Shown here one piece after another: positions 8,986-16,769 of a stretch of DNA of 64,000 nucleotides. Under the pieces are notes generated by a model. It saw nothing but the letters and a program-made list of their open reading frames with translations, was not told the DNA's origin and did no database searches. Positions within the stretch are counted from its first letter, which is position 1. The number at the start of each line of letters is the position of its first letter. This stretch comes from an uncultured bacterium (GTDB lineage: Bacteria; Planctomycetota; UBA1135; GCA-002686595). Location: positions 1-64,000 of the forward strand of contig CALLKX010000052.1 of the NCBI GenBank assembly GCA_938083085.1, in the 5' to 3' direction. Made by a program: the position numbers and the translations under genes.

Positions 8986-9173
8986 TCCCAGACGAGTCTC
9001 GCACGCGCCGCGGCGATCCCATCGGGGACCGCTGCGGTGAGAGTCGTTGTCCGGCGCGTCGGTTGACCCCGGACCGAGCAGGACCTCCAGGGGCCGCCCC
9101 GCTGGGCTCTCGACGCACACCGTAAGGAGCGAGGTCGCACCCCCTCCTGCCCCTCAGATCCGGGCAGGGCTGA

Positions 9174-9179
9174 TAGGCT
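9174..9179 (+). promoter_or_regulatory. TAGGCT -10-like box, possible leaderless promoter
   Basis: TAGGCT ends 6 bases before the ATG at 9186, the spacing expected if transcription begins at the start codon. It is the same hexamer as at 1753. The 200 bases between flgM and this gene show nothing else I can support. Confidence 0.4.
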
Positions 9180-9185
9180 CCGGCG

Positions 9186-11168
9186 ATGCTCCTCGCCCTC
9201 CTCCATCTGGCCCCGTTGATCTCAGCGGGCTCCTCGGTCCTCGATCCGGCCCCAGGGCCCCACCCCCAGGAAGCGCCGCAGGGTGGCGGCTGGGTGGCGC
9301 TTGAGACCTTCGCGACGGCCGAGTTCGGCGAGCGAGGCCTCGAAGCGGCGCGGTTCCTGCGCCAACACCGCCCTGAGCGCGACGCTGCGCTCCCCGCCGA
9401 GCTCCTCACCGAGAACCTCCGCCTCGCTCTCGAGGCGCGCGCCCGCTTCCCCTGGGCGAAGGACATCCCGAAGGAGCTGTTCCTGAACGACGTCCTGCCC
9501 TACGCCACCCTCGACGAGAAGCGTGAGAACTGGCGGCCCATGCTCCTCGAGCTGACCGCCCCGATCGTCGCCGAGAGCAAGACTGCCACGGAGGCCGTTC
9601 AGGCGATCAACCGCGAGCTCTACGACAAGATCAAGGTCCACTACAACACGGGCCGCAAGCGCCCCAATGCCTGCGCGACGGAGTCCATCGAACAGGGTCG
9701 CGCGACCTGTACGGGGCTCACGATCCTCCTGGTAGAGGCTTGCCGCTCGGTTGGCATCCCGGCCCGCGCTGCGGGCGTCTTCCTCTGGCACGACGACCGA
9801 GGTAACCACACCTGGCCCGAGGTCTGGGTGGACGGTCGCTGGCAGTTCACCGGCGCGGACGAGTACGACGCGAAGGGGCTCAACCGCGGTTGGTTCGTGG
9901 CCGACGCGGCCCGGGCCACGGCCGGCGAGGTGAAGCACGGCGTCTGGGCGTCGAGCTGGGCCGCCTCCGGGGCGTCCTTCCCCCTCGCCTGGGCTCCCAG
10001 CGACGCCACGGTGCCCGCCGTAGAGGTGACCTCCCGCTACGTGGGCGACAAGAAGAAGGTGGCGGAGGCCCTCAGCGAGCTGGCAGGGAGCCAGGAGCCG
10101 CTCGGCGAGGAGGCCTCACAGCGCCTCTTGATGGAGATCTGGAAGGGGCGCAAGGAGGCGCTGGCCATGGAACTCTCCGGTGAGGCGGAGGCCAAGGCCT
10201 ATCAAGCCGCCGGCCAGACCCTCCGGGTGAAGGAGCGCGTCTTCGGCGACGCGCCGGAGAGCGGGCACAGCCTGTGGATCTCCATGCACGGCGGCGGCGG
10301 TGCCCCCGCCGAGGTCAACGACGGACAGTGGGAGAACCAGATCAAGCTCTACGAGCCAGCCGAGGGCATCTACGTCGCGCCCCGCGCCCCGTCCGACACC
10401 TGGAACCTCTGGCACCAGGGACACATCGACCCGCTCTTCGATCGGATGATCGCGGCCTACGTGACGCTGCGCGGCGTCGATCCGAACCGGATCTACCTGA
10501 TGGGGTATTCCGCCGGCGGCGACGGCGTCTACCAGCTCGCGCCGCGCATGGCAGACCGCTTCGGCGCCGCCGCGATGATGGCTGGCCACCCGAACGAGAC
10601 CAAGCCTGATGGTCTCCGCAACCTCCCCTTCGCGCTCTTCATGGGCGGCAAGGACGGCGCCTACGACCGCAACAAGATCGCCGCGAGCTGGAAGGACGCC
10701 CTCGCCGGCCTCCAGAAGGCAGACCCCGGGGGCTATGACCATGAGGTGACCATCTTCCCGGAGATGGGCCATTGGATGCAGCGCGAAGACCGGGTCGCCC
10801 TCCCCTGGATGGCGAGTCGGTCCCGCCGCGCCTGGCCGGATCGGGTGGTCTGGCTCCAAGACGACGTCGCCCACGACCGCTTCTACTGGCTCGGCGCCGA
10901 GGAGGCGGACCGCAACCCGCGGGCGCGGGTCGAGGCCGCCGTGGAGGGACAGCAGATCGACATCACCTCCGCCGACGTGACCCGGCTCACCCTCTTCCTG
11001 CACGACCGGCTCATCGACCTCGACAAGGCCATCACCGTCCGTTGGAACGGTGAGGAGGTCTTCAATGGCGAGGTCCAGAGGACCCGCGAGGCCATCGAGG
11101 CCTCTCTCGACGGGCGCCCCGACCCGGCGCTCGGTGCCACCGCCCTGCTCGTGGTCGACCGTCCCTGA
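9186..11168 (+). CDS. Exported transglutaminase-like / alpha-beta hydrolase fusion
   Basis: A 660-residue two-domain protein with a hydrophobic N-terminus that is probably a signal peptide. Residues about 110-240 form a transglutaminase-like cysteine peptidase domain: Cys175 in GRATCTGLT, His208 in GNHTWPEVW and an Asp near 225. Residues about 345-560 form an alpha/beta hydrolase of the esterase/dienelactone-hydrolase kind, with MHGGGG (368-373) as oxyanion loop, the nucleophile elbow GYSAGGD (Ser442) and a late His in EMGHWM. A C-terminal beta-rich region of about 80 residues follows. Both active sites look complete. The fusion suggests release of acyl or peptide chains from a crosslinked substrate outside the cell; the substrate is unknown. 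Confidence 0.82.
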   Translation: MLLALLHLAPLISAGSSVLDPAPGPHPQEAPQGGGWVALETFATAEFGERGLEAARFLRQHRPERDAALPAELLTENLRLALEARARFPWAKDIPKELFLNDVLPYATLDEKRENWRPMLLELTAPIVAESKTATEAVQAINRELYDKIKVHYNTGRKRPNACATESIEQGRATCTGLTILLVEACRSVGIPARAAGVFLWHDDRGNHTWPEVWVDGRWQFTGADEYDAKGLNRGWFVADAARATAGEVKHGVWASSWAASGASFPLAWAPSDATVPAVEVTSRYVGDKKKVAEALSELAGSQEPLGEEASQRLLMEIWKGRKEALAMELSGEAEAKAYQAAGQTLRVKERVFGDAPESGHSLWISMHGGGGAPAEVNDGQWENQIKLYEPAEGIYVAPRAPSDTWNLWHQGHIDPLFDRMIAAYVTLRGVDPNRIYLMGYSAGGDGVYQLAPRMADRFGAAAMMAGHPNETKPDGLRNLPFALFMGGKDGAYDRNKIAASWKDALAGLQKADPGGYDHEVTIFPEMGHWMQREDRVALPWMASRSRRAWPDRVVWLQDDVAHDRFYWLGAEEADRNPRARVEAAVEGQQIDITSADVTRLTLFLHDRLIDLDKAITVRWNGEEVFNGEVQRTREAIEASLDGRPDPALGATALLVVDRP

Positions 11169-11238
11169 CTCTCTTGCTGGCCCCTCGGGCTGGCTCCCCC
11201 TCCTCGCCTCCCCCGCTGACTCCTCGCCTCCGAACCAC

Positions 11239-12411
11239 ATGGGACCCCGAACTGAGCTCGAAGACATGGCGGCTGAGATGACCGCCTGGCGCCGCGACCT
11301 GCACCAACACCCCGAGCTCGGATACGAGGAGACCCGCACGTCCGAGGCCGTCGCCAAGCGGCTCGAGTCCTGGGGCCTCGAGGTCCACCGTGGGCTCGGC
11401 AAGACGGGCGTGGTCGGAGTGCTGAGGGGTGCGCTGGGTGACGGGCCCGCGCTCGGCCTCCGGGCCGACATGGACGCGCTCCCCATGGAAGAGGAGTCCG
11501 GCGCCGAGCACCGCTCCAGCACCCCGGGGGTCTTTCACGGCTGCGGTCACGACGGACACACCACGATGCTCCTTGGCGCAGCGAAGCACCTCGCAAGCAC
11601 ACGCGGCTTCGCCGGGACCGTCCACTTCATCTTCCAGCCGGCGGAGGAGGGCCTGGCTGGGGCCCGCGCGATGATGGAGGACGGGCTCTTCGAGCGTTTC
11701 CCCTGCGACGAGGTCTACGGCATGCACAACTGGCCGCAGCTCGGCTTCGGCCAGATGGCCGTTGGTTCCGGCCCGATGATGGCCGCCAGCGACCTCGTCA
11801 AGATCGAGATCGAGGGCGTCGGCGCCCACGCCGCCATGCCCCACCGCGGTGTCGACCCCGTGTACGTCGCGAGCCAGGTGATCAGCTCACTGCAGTCCCT
11901 GGTCTCTCGCTCGACCAACCCGGCGGACGCCGCCGTGGTCTCGATCACCAAGGTCGAGGCAGGCTCTGCCTCCAACGTGATCCCGCGCCTCGCCACCCTC
12001 ACGGGGACGTGCCGGTCCTTCCGACCGGAGACCAGAGACATGCTAGAGGCCGGGGTGGAGCGCATCGCCACCGGGATCGCAGCGGCCCTGGGAGCGACGG
12101 CAACGGTGACCTACTCGCGCGGCTACCCCCCCACGGTCAACCACCCCGATCAGACCCTCTTCGCCGCCGAGGTGGCCGCGTCGCTCCTCGGAGAACAGGC
12201 GGTCGACCGCTCACCGGAGCCCAGCATGGGTGGTGAAGACTTCGCCTTCATGCTCGAGGAGGTCCCCGGCTCGTACGTTTGGCTCGGGACCGGCGGTGAA
12301 TTCGATCTCCATCACCCGCGCTACGACTTCAATGACGAGGCCCTGCCCATGGGCGCGAGCTTCTGGGTCGAGCTCGTCGAGGCGCGCCTCGGGGACCGTC
12401 GCGCCGGCTAG
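11239..12411 (+). CDS. M20-family amidohydrolase / carboxypeptidase (hippurate hydrolase type)
   Basis: A 390-residue metal-dependent amidohydrolase that cleaves N-acyl amino acids or related amides. It has the M20D signatures: DLHQHPELG near the N-terminus, RADMDALP, the metal site HGCGHDGHT, and QPAEEG carrying the catalytic Glu. The dimerisation/lid domain occupies the middle (about 185-290). Late conserved residues appear in PSMGGEDF and HHPRYDF. No signal peptide is visible, so it is probably cytoplasmic. The ATG at 11239 fits the family start; the frame remains open into the preceding gene. It ends about 100 bases from the convergent flagellar operon. The substrate is not predictable. 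Confidence 0.92.
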   Translation: MGPRTELEDMAAEMTAWRRDLHQHPELGYEETRTSEAVAKRLESWGLEVHRGLGKTGVVGVLRGALGDGPALGLRADMDALPMEEESGAEHRSSTPGVFHGCGHDGHTTMLLGAAKHLASTRGFAGTVHFIFQPAEEGLAGARAMMEDGLFERFPCDEVYGMHNWPQLGFGQMAVGSGPMMAASDLVKIEIEGVGAHAAMPHRGVDPVYVASQVISSLQSLVSRSTNPADAAVVSITKVEAGSASNVIPRLATLTGTCRSFRPETRDMLEAGVERIATGIAAALGATATVTYSRGYPPTVNHPDQTLFAAEVAASLLGEQAVDRSPEPSMGGEDFAFMLEEVPGSYVWLGTGGEFDLHHPRYDFNDEALPMGASFWVELVEARLGDRRAG

Positions 12412-12508
12412 AGCGGCCCCGACGGGAGAGGCGCAGGCCTGAAGAGAACCCGGACGGGGCGGCCCAGGGCGGAGCGGCGCCACTCGGGCCAGCGCCCCTC
12501 AGGTTTGC

Positions 12509-13144
12509 TCAGAGGAGCCGCGCCATCTGGTAGGCCGCGAAGTGTGCGAACTTGCGGGGCGAGATCATCGCCATCCTCGCGGCGTGCTCCTCCCCGAGCT
12601 CCTCGGCGGCCCAGACACCGAGGGCGTCCCTGGTCTCGGCGATGGAGGAGTCGAGCAGGAGGTCCGCGGACCAGATGGTCTGGCCCGTCTCGCACGAGAT
12701 CAGGTCCATCTGCGCTCCGAGCACCAGCGGCGGGGTGACCTGACGCGCGGTCACGGACCCGACCAGCAGCGCATCGAGGCGGTAGCGATCACGGATGGCG
12801 ATGATCGCCTCCGGCGCGTACGTGCCCTTGCGGAATGGTTCGAGCTGGGGGATCTCCGAGAGGTCCCCCGCCGACAGCGGGACGATGTCGTAGGGGGTCC
12901 CCGATGAGAACTCCGCGTGGAACGACGTCTCGATCGATGACACGTCGGCCGCCCCGAGCTGAGCGCTATGGAGGGGCAGGAACGGCAGGAAGCCCACCCG
13001 CCGGATCGTGTAGCTCTCAAAGTCAGAGACGATCTCCGCCGAACCCATGGCCGGGACCTCGATCGTCGTCTTGCAGCCGGCCCCGAGCATCGCCAGGAGG
13101 CTCAGCAGCGCGAGGGGTAGTAGGCGGAGATTCGGGATGAACAT
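12509..13144 (-). CDS. Lipoprotein, CsgG/FlgO-like fold suspected
   Basis: A 211-residue lipoprotein, last gene of the long fliO-fliA operon. The N-terminus MFIPNLRLLPLALLSLLAML precedes the lipobox GAGC (Cys24), so it is lipidated and probably sits in the outer membrane. The body (RRVGFLPFLPLHS, a helix with FHAEF, then DALLVGSVTARQ and CETGQTIWSADLLL) follows the TolB-N/CsgG-like alternation seen in FlgO, LpoB and CsgG relatives; this is pattern recognition, not a measured match. Its start overlaps the preceding stop by one base. Position downstream of fliA suggests an outer-membrane flagellar component. Confidence 0.7.
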   Translation of the reverse strand: MFIPNLRLLPLALLSLLAMLGAGCKTTIEVPAMGSAEIVSDFESYTIRRVGFLPFLPLHSAQLGAADVSSIETSFHAEFSSGTPYDIVPLSAGDLSEIPQLEPFRKGTYAPEAIIAIRDRYRLDALLVGSVTARQVTPPLVLGAQMDLISCETGQTIWSADLLLDSSIAETRDALGVWAAEELGEEHAARMAMISPRKFAHFAAYQMARLL

Positions 13145-13806
13145 CAGCGCACCCGGTTGGCCTGGAGGTCCTTCGGTTCGGTCGTCGGCTCGTTGTTGCG
13201 AGCGTTCATCGCCCGCCACTCGATCGTCGCCTCGAGGAGGGAGCGCTCGGCCTCAAGGCGCGCGATCTGAGCGGTCGCGAGGCGCGCGGCGAGGTCGAAG
13301 TTCTCCTGTTCCACCTGCGTCTTGACGGTGGACAGCTCATCGAGCATAGCCTTCACGTCCGCGAGCTCCTGCGTGGCGACAAGGAGGGACTCCTCGGTCC
13401 TCACGAGGAACGTCGACAGGTCGTCGTTCTCCTTCTGCAGACGCTCGGTCTGCTCCACGGCTTCCTGATATCGGTCGAGGAGCGTCGAGCGAGACCCGTC
13501 CCCGAAGGGCCCAGCCTCGAGCCCCGGGTTGATCGGACCACTCGTCTGCGTCACGACCCCCGCCGGGTTCTGACCGACGGGCGAGCCGGTCTCCCAGCCG
13601 GTCAGCTGGAAGTCACTCTGGGGATTCAGCGACGGGCCGAAGCCGGATTGGGCGTCGTTGAGCTGGTCCCGGGAGGGATCCTCCACCCGCGACTCCACCT
13701 TCTCGTCGGGGTATCCATAGCGGATCGAGTCGAGGGTCCACCCCGTCCGGCAGGACGAGAGGGCGAGGAGGGCTGCCGCAGCAGCGATCTTGATCTGAAG
13801 GCTCAT
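13144..13806 (-). CDS. Coiled-coil lipoprotein, unrecognised
   Basis: A 220-residue protein with a lipoprotein signal (MSLQIKIAAAAALLALSSC, Cys19). A Gly/Pro/Asn-rich linker covers residues 20-105 and a long heptad-rich helix runs from about 110 to 205. The C-terminal tail is polar. It begins in a 4-base ATGA overlap with the preceding gene and ends overlapping the next lipoprotein by one base, so the three are translationally coupled. A lipid-anchored coiled coil would suit a periplasm-spanning strut or an assembly partner of the adjacent lipoprotein. No family is recognised. Confidence 0.75.
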   Translation of the reverse strand: MSLQIKIAAAAALLALSSCRTGWTLDSIRYGYPDEKVESRVEDPSRDQLNDAQSGFGPSLNPQSDFQLTGWETGSPVGQNPAGVVTQTSGPINPGLEAGPFGDGSRSTLLDRYQEAVEQTERLQKENDDLSTFLVRTEESLLVATQELADVKAMLDELSTVKTQVEQENFDLAARLATAQIARLEAERSLLEATIEWRAMNARNNEPTTEPKDLQANRVR

Positions 13807-14294
13807 CGGGGGCTCCTCTCGAGCTGGGTCCCGGACCACTTGGGGCCGGTGGAAACAGAGGGTTTGGTCGGTTGGGGCTGGCCCTCACCGGAGCGCCTAT
13901 CGCGCTCGGCATCGGGGACCAGGAGGGGCAAGACGGCGGTCAGCCGCAGGAACTTCTCTTCGAGCGCGCCGTAGCTCTCCTGGAGAAGCCTCGCGCGGGA
14001 CCGCTCGACAGCGAGCTCGGACTCGAGCGCCCGGATCTCGGACTCGAGGGTCCAGAGGTAGCGCGTGCTATCCCCAGCGTCGGACGCGCCGGGCGCACTC
14101 GGGAGCGTGAACCCCACGCCGGGGGCGCCCGCCCCGCCCGAGCCAGGGATCGGCTCCGGTGCGCCAAGACCGATGGTCATGGCGTCCGCGGGCGCGTCCA
14201 CAGTGTTGGTGCGGGCCACGACCAGGACCGCGAGCGCGACGCCAAGGGCGGTCCACCAGCCCCCAGACGGTCTTTGGATGATCGAGTTGGTCAT
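13803..14294 (-). CDS. Single-pass membrane protein with coiled coil, unrecognised
   Basis: A 163-residue protein with one N-terminal membrane segment (about residues 14-27, WTALGVALAVLVVA). A Gly/Pro/Ala-rich linker (35-75) is followed by a helix rich in Glu/Arg heptads (about 80-118) and a polar Pro/Ser tail. The likely topology is inner membrane with a periplasmic coiled coil, so it could face the next two gene products, both lipoproteins with one coiled coil. It overlaps both neighbours by ATGA. Function is not known; envelope placement next to fliA suggests a motility accessory role. Confidence 0.7.
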   Translation of the reverse strand: MTNSIIQRPSGGWWTALGVALAVLVVARTNTVDAPADAMTIGLGAPEPIPGSGGAGAPGVGFTLPSAPGASDAGDSTRYLWTLESEIRALESELAVERSRARLLQESYGALEEKFLRLTAVLPLLVPDAERDRRSGEGQPQPTKPSVSTGPKWSGTQLERSPR

Positions 14295-14515
14295 GCGACC
14301 CCACCTCCGGGCCGTTGCTCCACTGAGGGGGGCACTTGGAGTTCGACGGTCACGAGCTCACCGCATGAGCACCGAACCTCGAGACCACGGACGACTCCGT
14401 CGACCTCGAGCACCCGAACCTCGGGCTGAGCACCGCGCGCGATCGCCGCCGCGCGGCGCGTCTCCGCGCTGTCCTGGCTCTGAACGTGCTGGCTCTTGAG
14501 AATGACTCTGGACAT
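14291..14515 (-). CDS. Small hypothetical protein with CSCG motif
   Basis: A 74-residue soluble protein. The central part (VRVLEVDGVVRGLEVRCSCG then ELVTVELQ) looks like a small beta-sheet domain with a single CxC pair, too few cysteines alone for a mononuclear zinc knuckle unless it dimerises. It overlaps the next gene by ATGA and starts 3 bases after the previous stop, so it is clearly part of the operon. No family is recognised. Confidence 0.6.
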   Translation of the reverse strand: MSRVILKSQHVQSQDSAETRRAAAIARGAQPEVRVLEVDGVVRGLEVRCSCGELVTVELQVPPSVEQRPGGGVA

Positions 14516-14518
14516 AGA

Positions 14519-14764
14519 TCAAGCCCTCACATCAAGGGACTGGCCCGCCTCCTCGGCGAGCGGCGTGGTTCCGACACGGGCCTCATCAGTTCGGCCCGGC
14601 TTCGGTTGAAGAATCACCTGGCGCTGCCCGTCTGACGAGTCACTCGACTCGTCGTCTGGCTCGGCGTCTGGAAGAGTGAAGGCGCGAGTCGAGCGCCGAT
14701 GCTGTCGGCGCCGCTCGATCGCCGGCGCGGGCGTGCTGTAGATCCGGGTGATGCCGTCCTGCAT
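14519..14764 (-). CDS. Small hypothetical protein, charged
   Basis: An 81-residue hydrophilic, probably disordered protein rich in Arg, Asp and Ser, with no membrane segment. The start is set by an AGGAG ribosome-binding site a few bases before the ATG at 14764; the frame is open further upstream but that part overlaps the end of fliA. It lies between fliA and a small CxC protein within the same operon. It could be a secreted or regulatory peptide; nothing in the sequence decides this. Confidence 0.5.
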   Translation of the reverse strand: MQDGITRIYSTPAPAIERRRQHRRSTRAFTLPDAEPDDESSDSSDGQRQVILQPKPGRTDEARVGTTPLAEEAGQSLDVRA

Positions 14765-14792
14765 TTGAATTCTCCTGCCTGGGCCAACGGCC

Positions 14793-15563
14793 TCAGGCGG
14801 CAGCCTCCGCCGAGCCATGTTCCCCACGGCCTTCGCCGTCGAGCTCCCGGTTCAGCCGGTAGATCGCCCGCGAGTGGATCTGACTGACGCGCGACTCGGT
14901 GACCCCGAGGACCTCCGCGATCTCTCGGAGAAGCAGCTCCTCGGCGTAGTAGAGGGTGATCACCGTCTTCTCCTGCGTGGGGAGCTCGGTGATCGCCTTG
15001 ACCATCGCCTCCTTCATCTCCTCGAACTCGGCGGAGCCCACCGGGTCGTCGGAGCGCGGGTCAGTGAGCATGGCGCCGAGCTGGGCGCTGACTCCATCCT
15101 CGTCGGAGCCAGCGTCAAGGGAGGTCTTGATAGCGGCCGAGGCGGTGACGAAGACCTCGTCCACCTCATCCACAGACCAGCCGAGCACCGACGCGATCTC
15201 TTCGGGCGCCGGCTTCTGGCCGCGCTCCTGCTCGAGACGGTCCATCACGGCTTCGACCTGACGGACTCGCTCTCGCCGACCGCGGGGCAAGAAGTCCATG
15301 CGCCGCAGCTCGTCGAGGATGGCTCCTCGAATCTTGGGGTAGGCGTAGGTCGAGAAGGCGATCCCTCTAGAACGGTCCCAGCTATCCGCCGCGGCGATCA
15401 AACCGATCATCCCGAACCCGAAGAGGTCGTCGCGCTCCACCGCGCCGGGGACGTCGAAGAACATCCGCCCGACGAGGTGCTTGAGCAGCGGGACGTGGTC
15501 CATGATCAGCTTGTCACGGTCCGCGCCTGAGCCGCGCTCCATGCGTTCGATACCGTCCGTCAC
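14793..15563 (-). CDS. fliA: RNA polymerase sigma factor FliA (sigma28)
   Basis: A 256-residue sigma70-family factor that directs late flagellar transcription. Region 2 (DDLFGFGMIGLIAAADSWD, then FSTYAYPKIRGAILDELRR) and region 3/4 (LPTQEKTVITLYYAEELLL, then TESRVSQIHSRAIYRL) match FliA. The start is a GTG with GGAGG at 15570-15574, 6 bases upstream. It lies about 100 bases after a small membrane-protein gene in the operon that begins at the sigma54 promoter of fliO, so FliA production should depend on sigma54. Its target promoters are recognisable before fliD, motA, flgM and the CheC-like gene in this window. Confidence 0.95.
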   Translation of the reverse strand: MTDGIERMERGSGADRDKLIMDHVPLLKHLVGRMFFDVPGAVERDDLFGFGMIGLIAAADSWDRSRGIAFSTYAYPKIRGAILDELRRMDFLPRGRRERVRQVEAVMDRLEQERGQKPAPEEIASVLGWSVDEVDEVFVTASAAIKTSLDAGSDEDGVSAQLGAMLTDPRSDDPVGSAEFEEMKEAMVKAITELPTQEKTVITLYYAEELLLREIAEVLGVTESRVSQIHSRAIYRLNRELDGEGRGEHGSAEAAA

Positions 15564-15660
15564 AGGGCACCTCCCTGGCGTGCCGCTCCGGGCACGTGCG
15601 AGGTCAGGACCCCGAGGCGCAGCTCGCCCGCGCCGGTCGAGGTGTGGTCAGCCTTCCGAA

Positions 15661-15939
15661 TCATGAATCGAAGGCCTCCGGACCGTTCTCAGGCTGCTCG
15701 TCCGCCGCTTCGGTATCCGCAGGGCCGAGGACCCGCGGAAGCAGCCAGCTGCCCAGGGCCATGACGCCCCTGACCACCGCGAAGGCGATGGCACCCCGGA
15801 ACGAGGCGATGTGGATGGGAGCATTGACCATGAGGGAGATGAGCGCCACGAGCGAGCCGACCGTCACCGCGAAGACGCGGCCGGACGCGATCCAGGTACG
15901 GACCAGATCCCTCGAGCTACCTGCGCTATCGACCTTCAT
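15661..15939 (-). CDS. Small membrane protein, two hydrophobic segments
   Basis: A 92-residue protein with two predicted membrane segments (about residues 22-40 and 46-64) and an acidic C-terminal tail (EAADEQPENGPEAFDS). It lies between flhG and fliA, 11 bases after the flhG stop. No family is recognised. Given its position it may be a small partner of the FlhF/FlhG polar-placement system or simply an operon passenger. Confidence 0.65.
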   Translation of the reverse strand: MKVDSAGSSRDLVRTWIASGRVFAVTVGSLVALISLMVNAPIHIASFRGAIAFAVVRGVMALGSWLLPRVLGPADTEAADEQPENGPEAFDS

Positions 15940-15950
15940 CCGGAGGACCC

Positions 15951-16769
15951 TTAGAAGTTTTTTCCTACTGCGACGACCTCACGCGAGGCCCCCGACGTGG
16001 ATACGAGGCGCTGCAGCCGGGAGGCGATCTGGCGCAAGCAAAGGTGCTCCAGGGCCTTCCGAGGGCGCATCACGAACGGCTCCTGCTGGTCGGCGCTCCG
16101 CGCGACGACCGTCGAACGGGGCAGCCAGCCCGCCTGGCGGGGTGAGCGGGCCAGGAATCGCTCGCAGATGGCCTTGAGCTTCCTCGCCACGGCCTCTCCC
16201 TCCTCCACGCCGCTGGCGTGATTCACCACGATCTCAGGGGTCGGGATGTCCCCCGCGGTCCTGGACCCGAACTGATCGAGCGCCTTGATCAGCCCGTACG
16301 CGTCCGTGAGCGCCGCGAGCTCCGGCGTGGTCACCACGAGGACCCGGTCGGCAATGGACGCGAAGCCCATCACGTCCGGGCCGATCCCCGCGGCGCTGTC
16401 ACCGATGACCACGTCGTATTCAGCCGACACCTGCCCGATGAGCTCGACGATCCGCTCGCGGTGGTCCTCCGTCAGCCGCCCCATCCGCTCCGTTCCGGAG
16501 CTGGCGGCCAGAACGTGGACTCCCCCCGGACCCTCGACCACGCAGTCGGCGGGCTCGGCGGTGCCAGCGAGCGCGTCCTCGATCGTCCGGGGCGTGTCGA
16601 GGCCCAAGAGCACGTTGAGGTTCGCGAGTCCGAGGTCGAGGTCGACGATCAGCACGCGCTTCCCCGTGCTGGCCATCTCGACGCCGAGGTTGGCGGCGAC
16701 GGTGGTCTTGCCCACGCCGCCCTTTCCACCCGTGACGAGGACAAACGGGGTCTCGATGACGTTGCTCAC
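15951..16769 (-). CDS. flhG: FlhG (MinD/ParA-type ATPase controlling flagellar number)
   Basis: A 272-residue MinD-family ATPase. FlhG limits flagellar number and acts with FlhF at the pole. The deviant Walker A GGKGGVGKTT (14-23) is complete, with switch motifs LIVDLDLGLANLN and IGDSAAGIG. The start is a GTG that overlaps the flhF stop (GTGA), so translation is coupled. No N-terminal DQAxxLR-type FlhF-activating peptide is evident; the protein begins 13 residues before Walker A, shorter than usual. The C-terminus ends in basic residues that could aid membrane contact. Confidence 0.92.
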   Translation of the reverse strand: MSNVIETPFVLVTGGKGGVGKTTVAANLGVEMASTGKRVLIVDLDLGLANLNVLLGLDTPRTIEDALAGTAEPADCVVEGPGGVHVLAASSGTERMGRLTEDHRERIVELIGQVSAEYDVVIGDSAAGIGPDVMGFASIADRVLVVTTPELAALTDAYGLIKALDQFGSRTAGDIPTPEIVVNHASGVEEGEAVARKLKAICERFLARSPRQAGWLPRSTVVARSADQQEPFVMRPRKALEHLCLRQIASRLQRLVSTSGASREVVAVGKNF

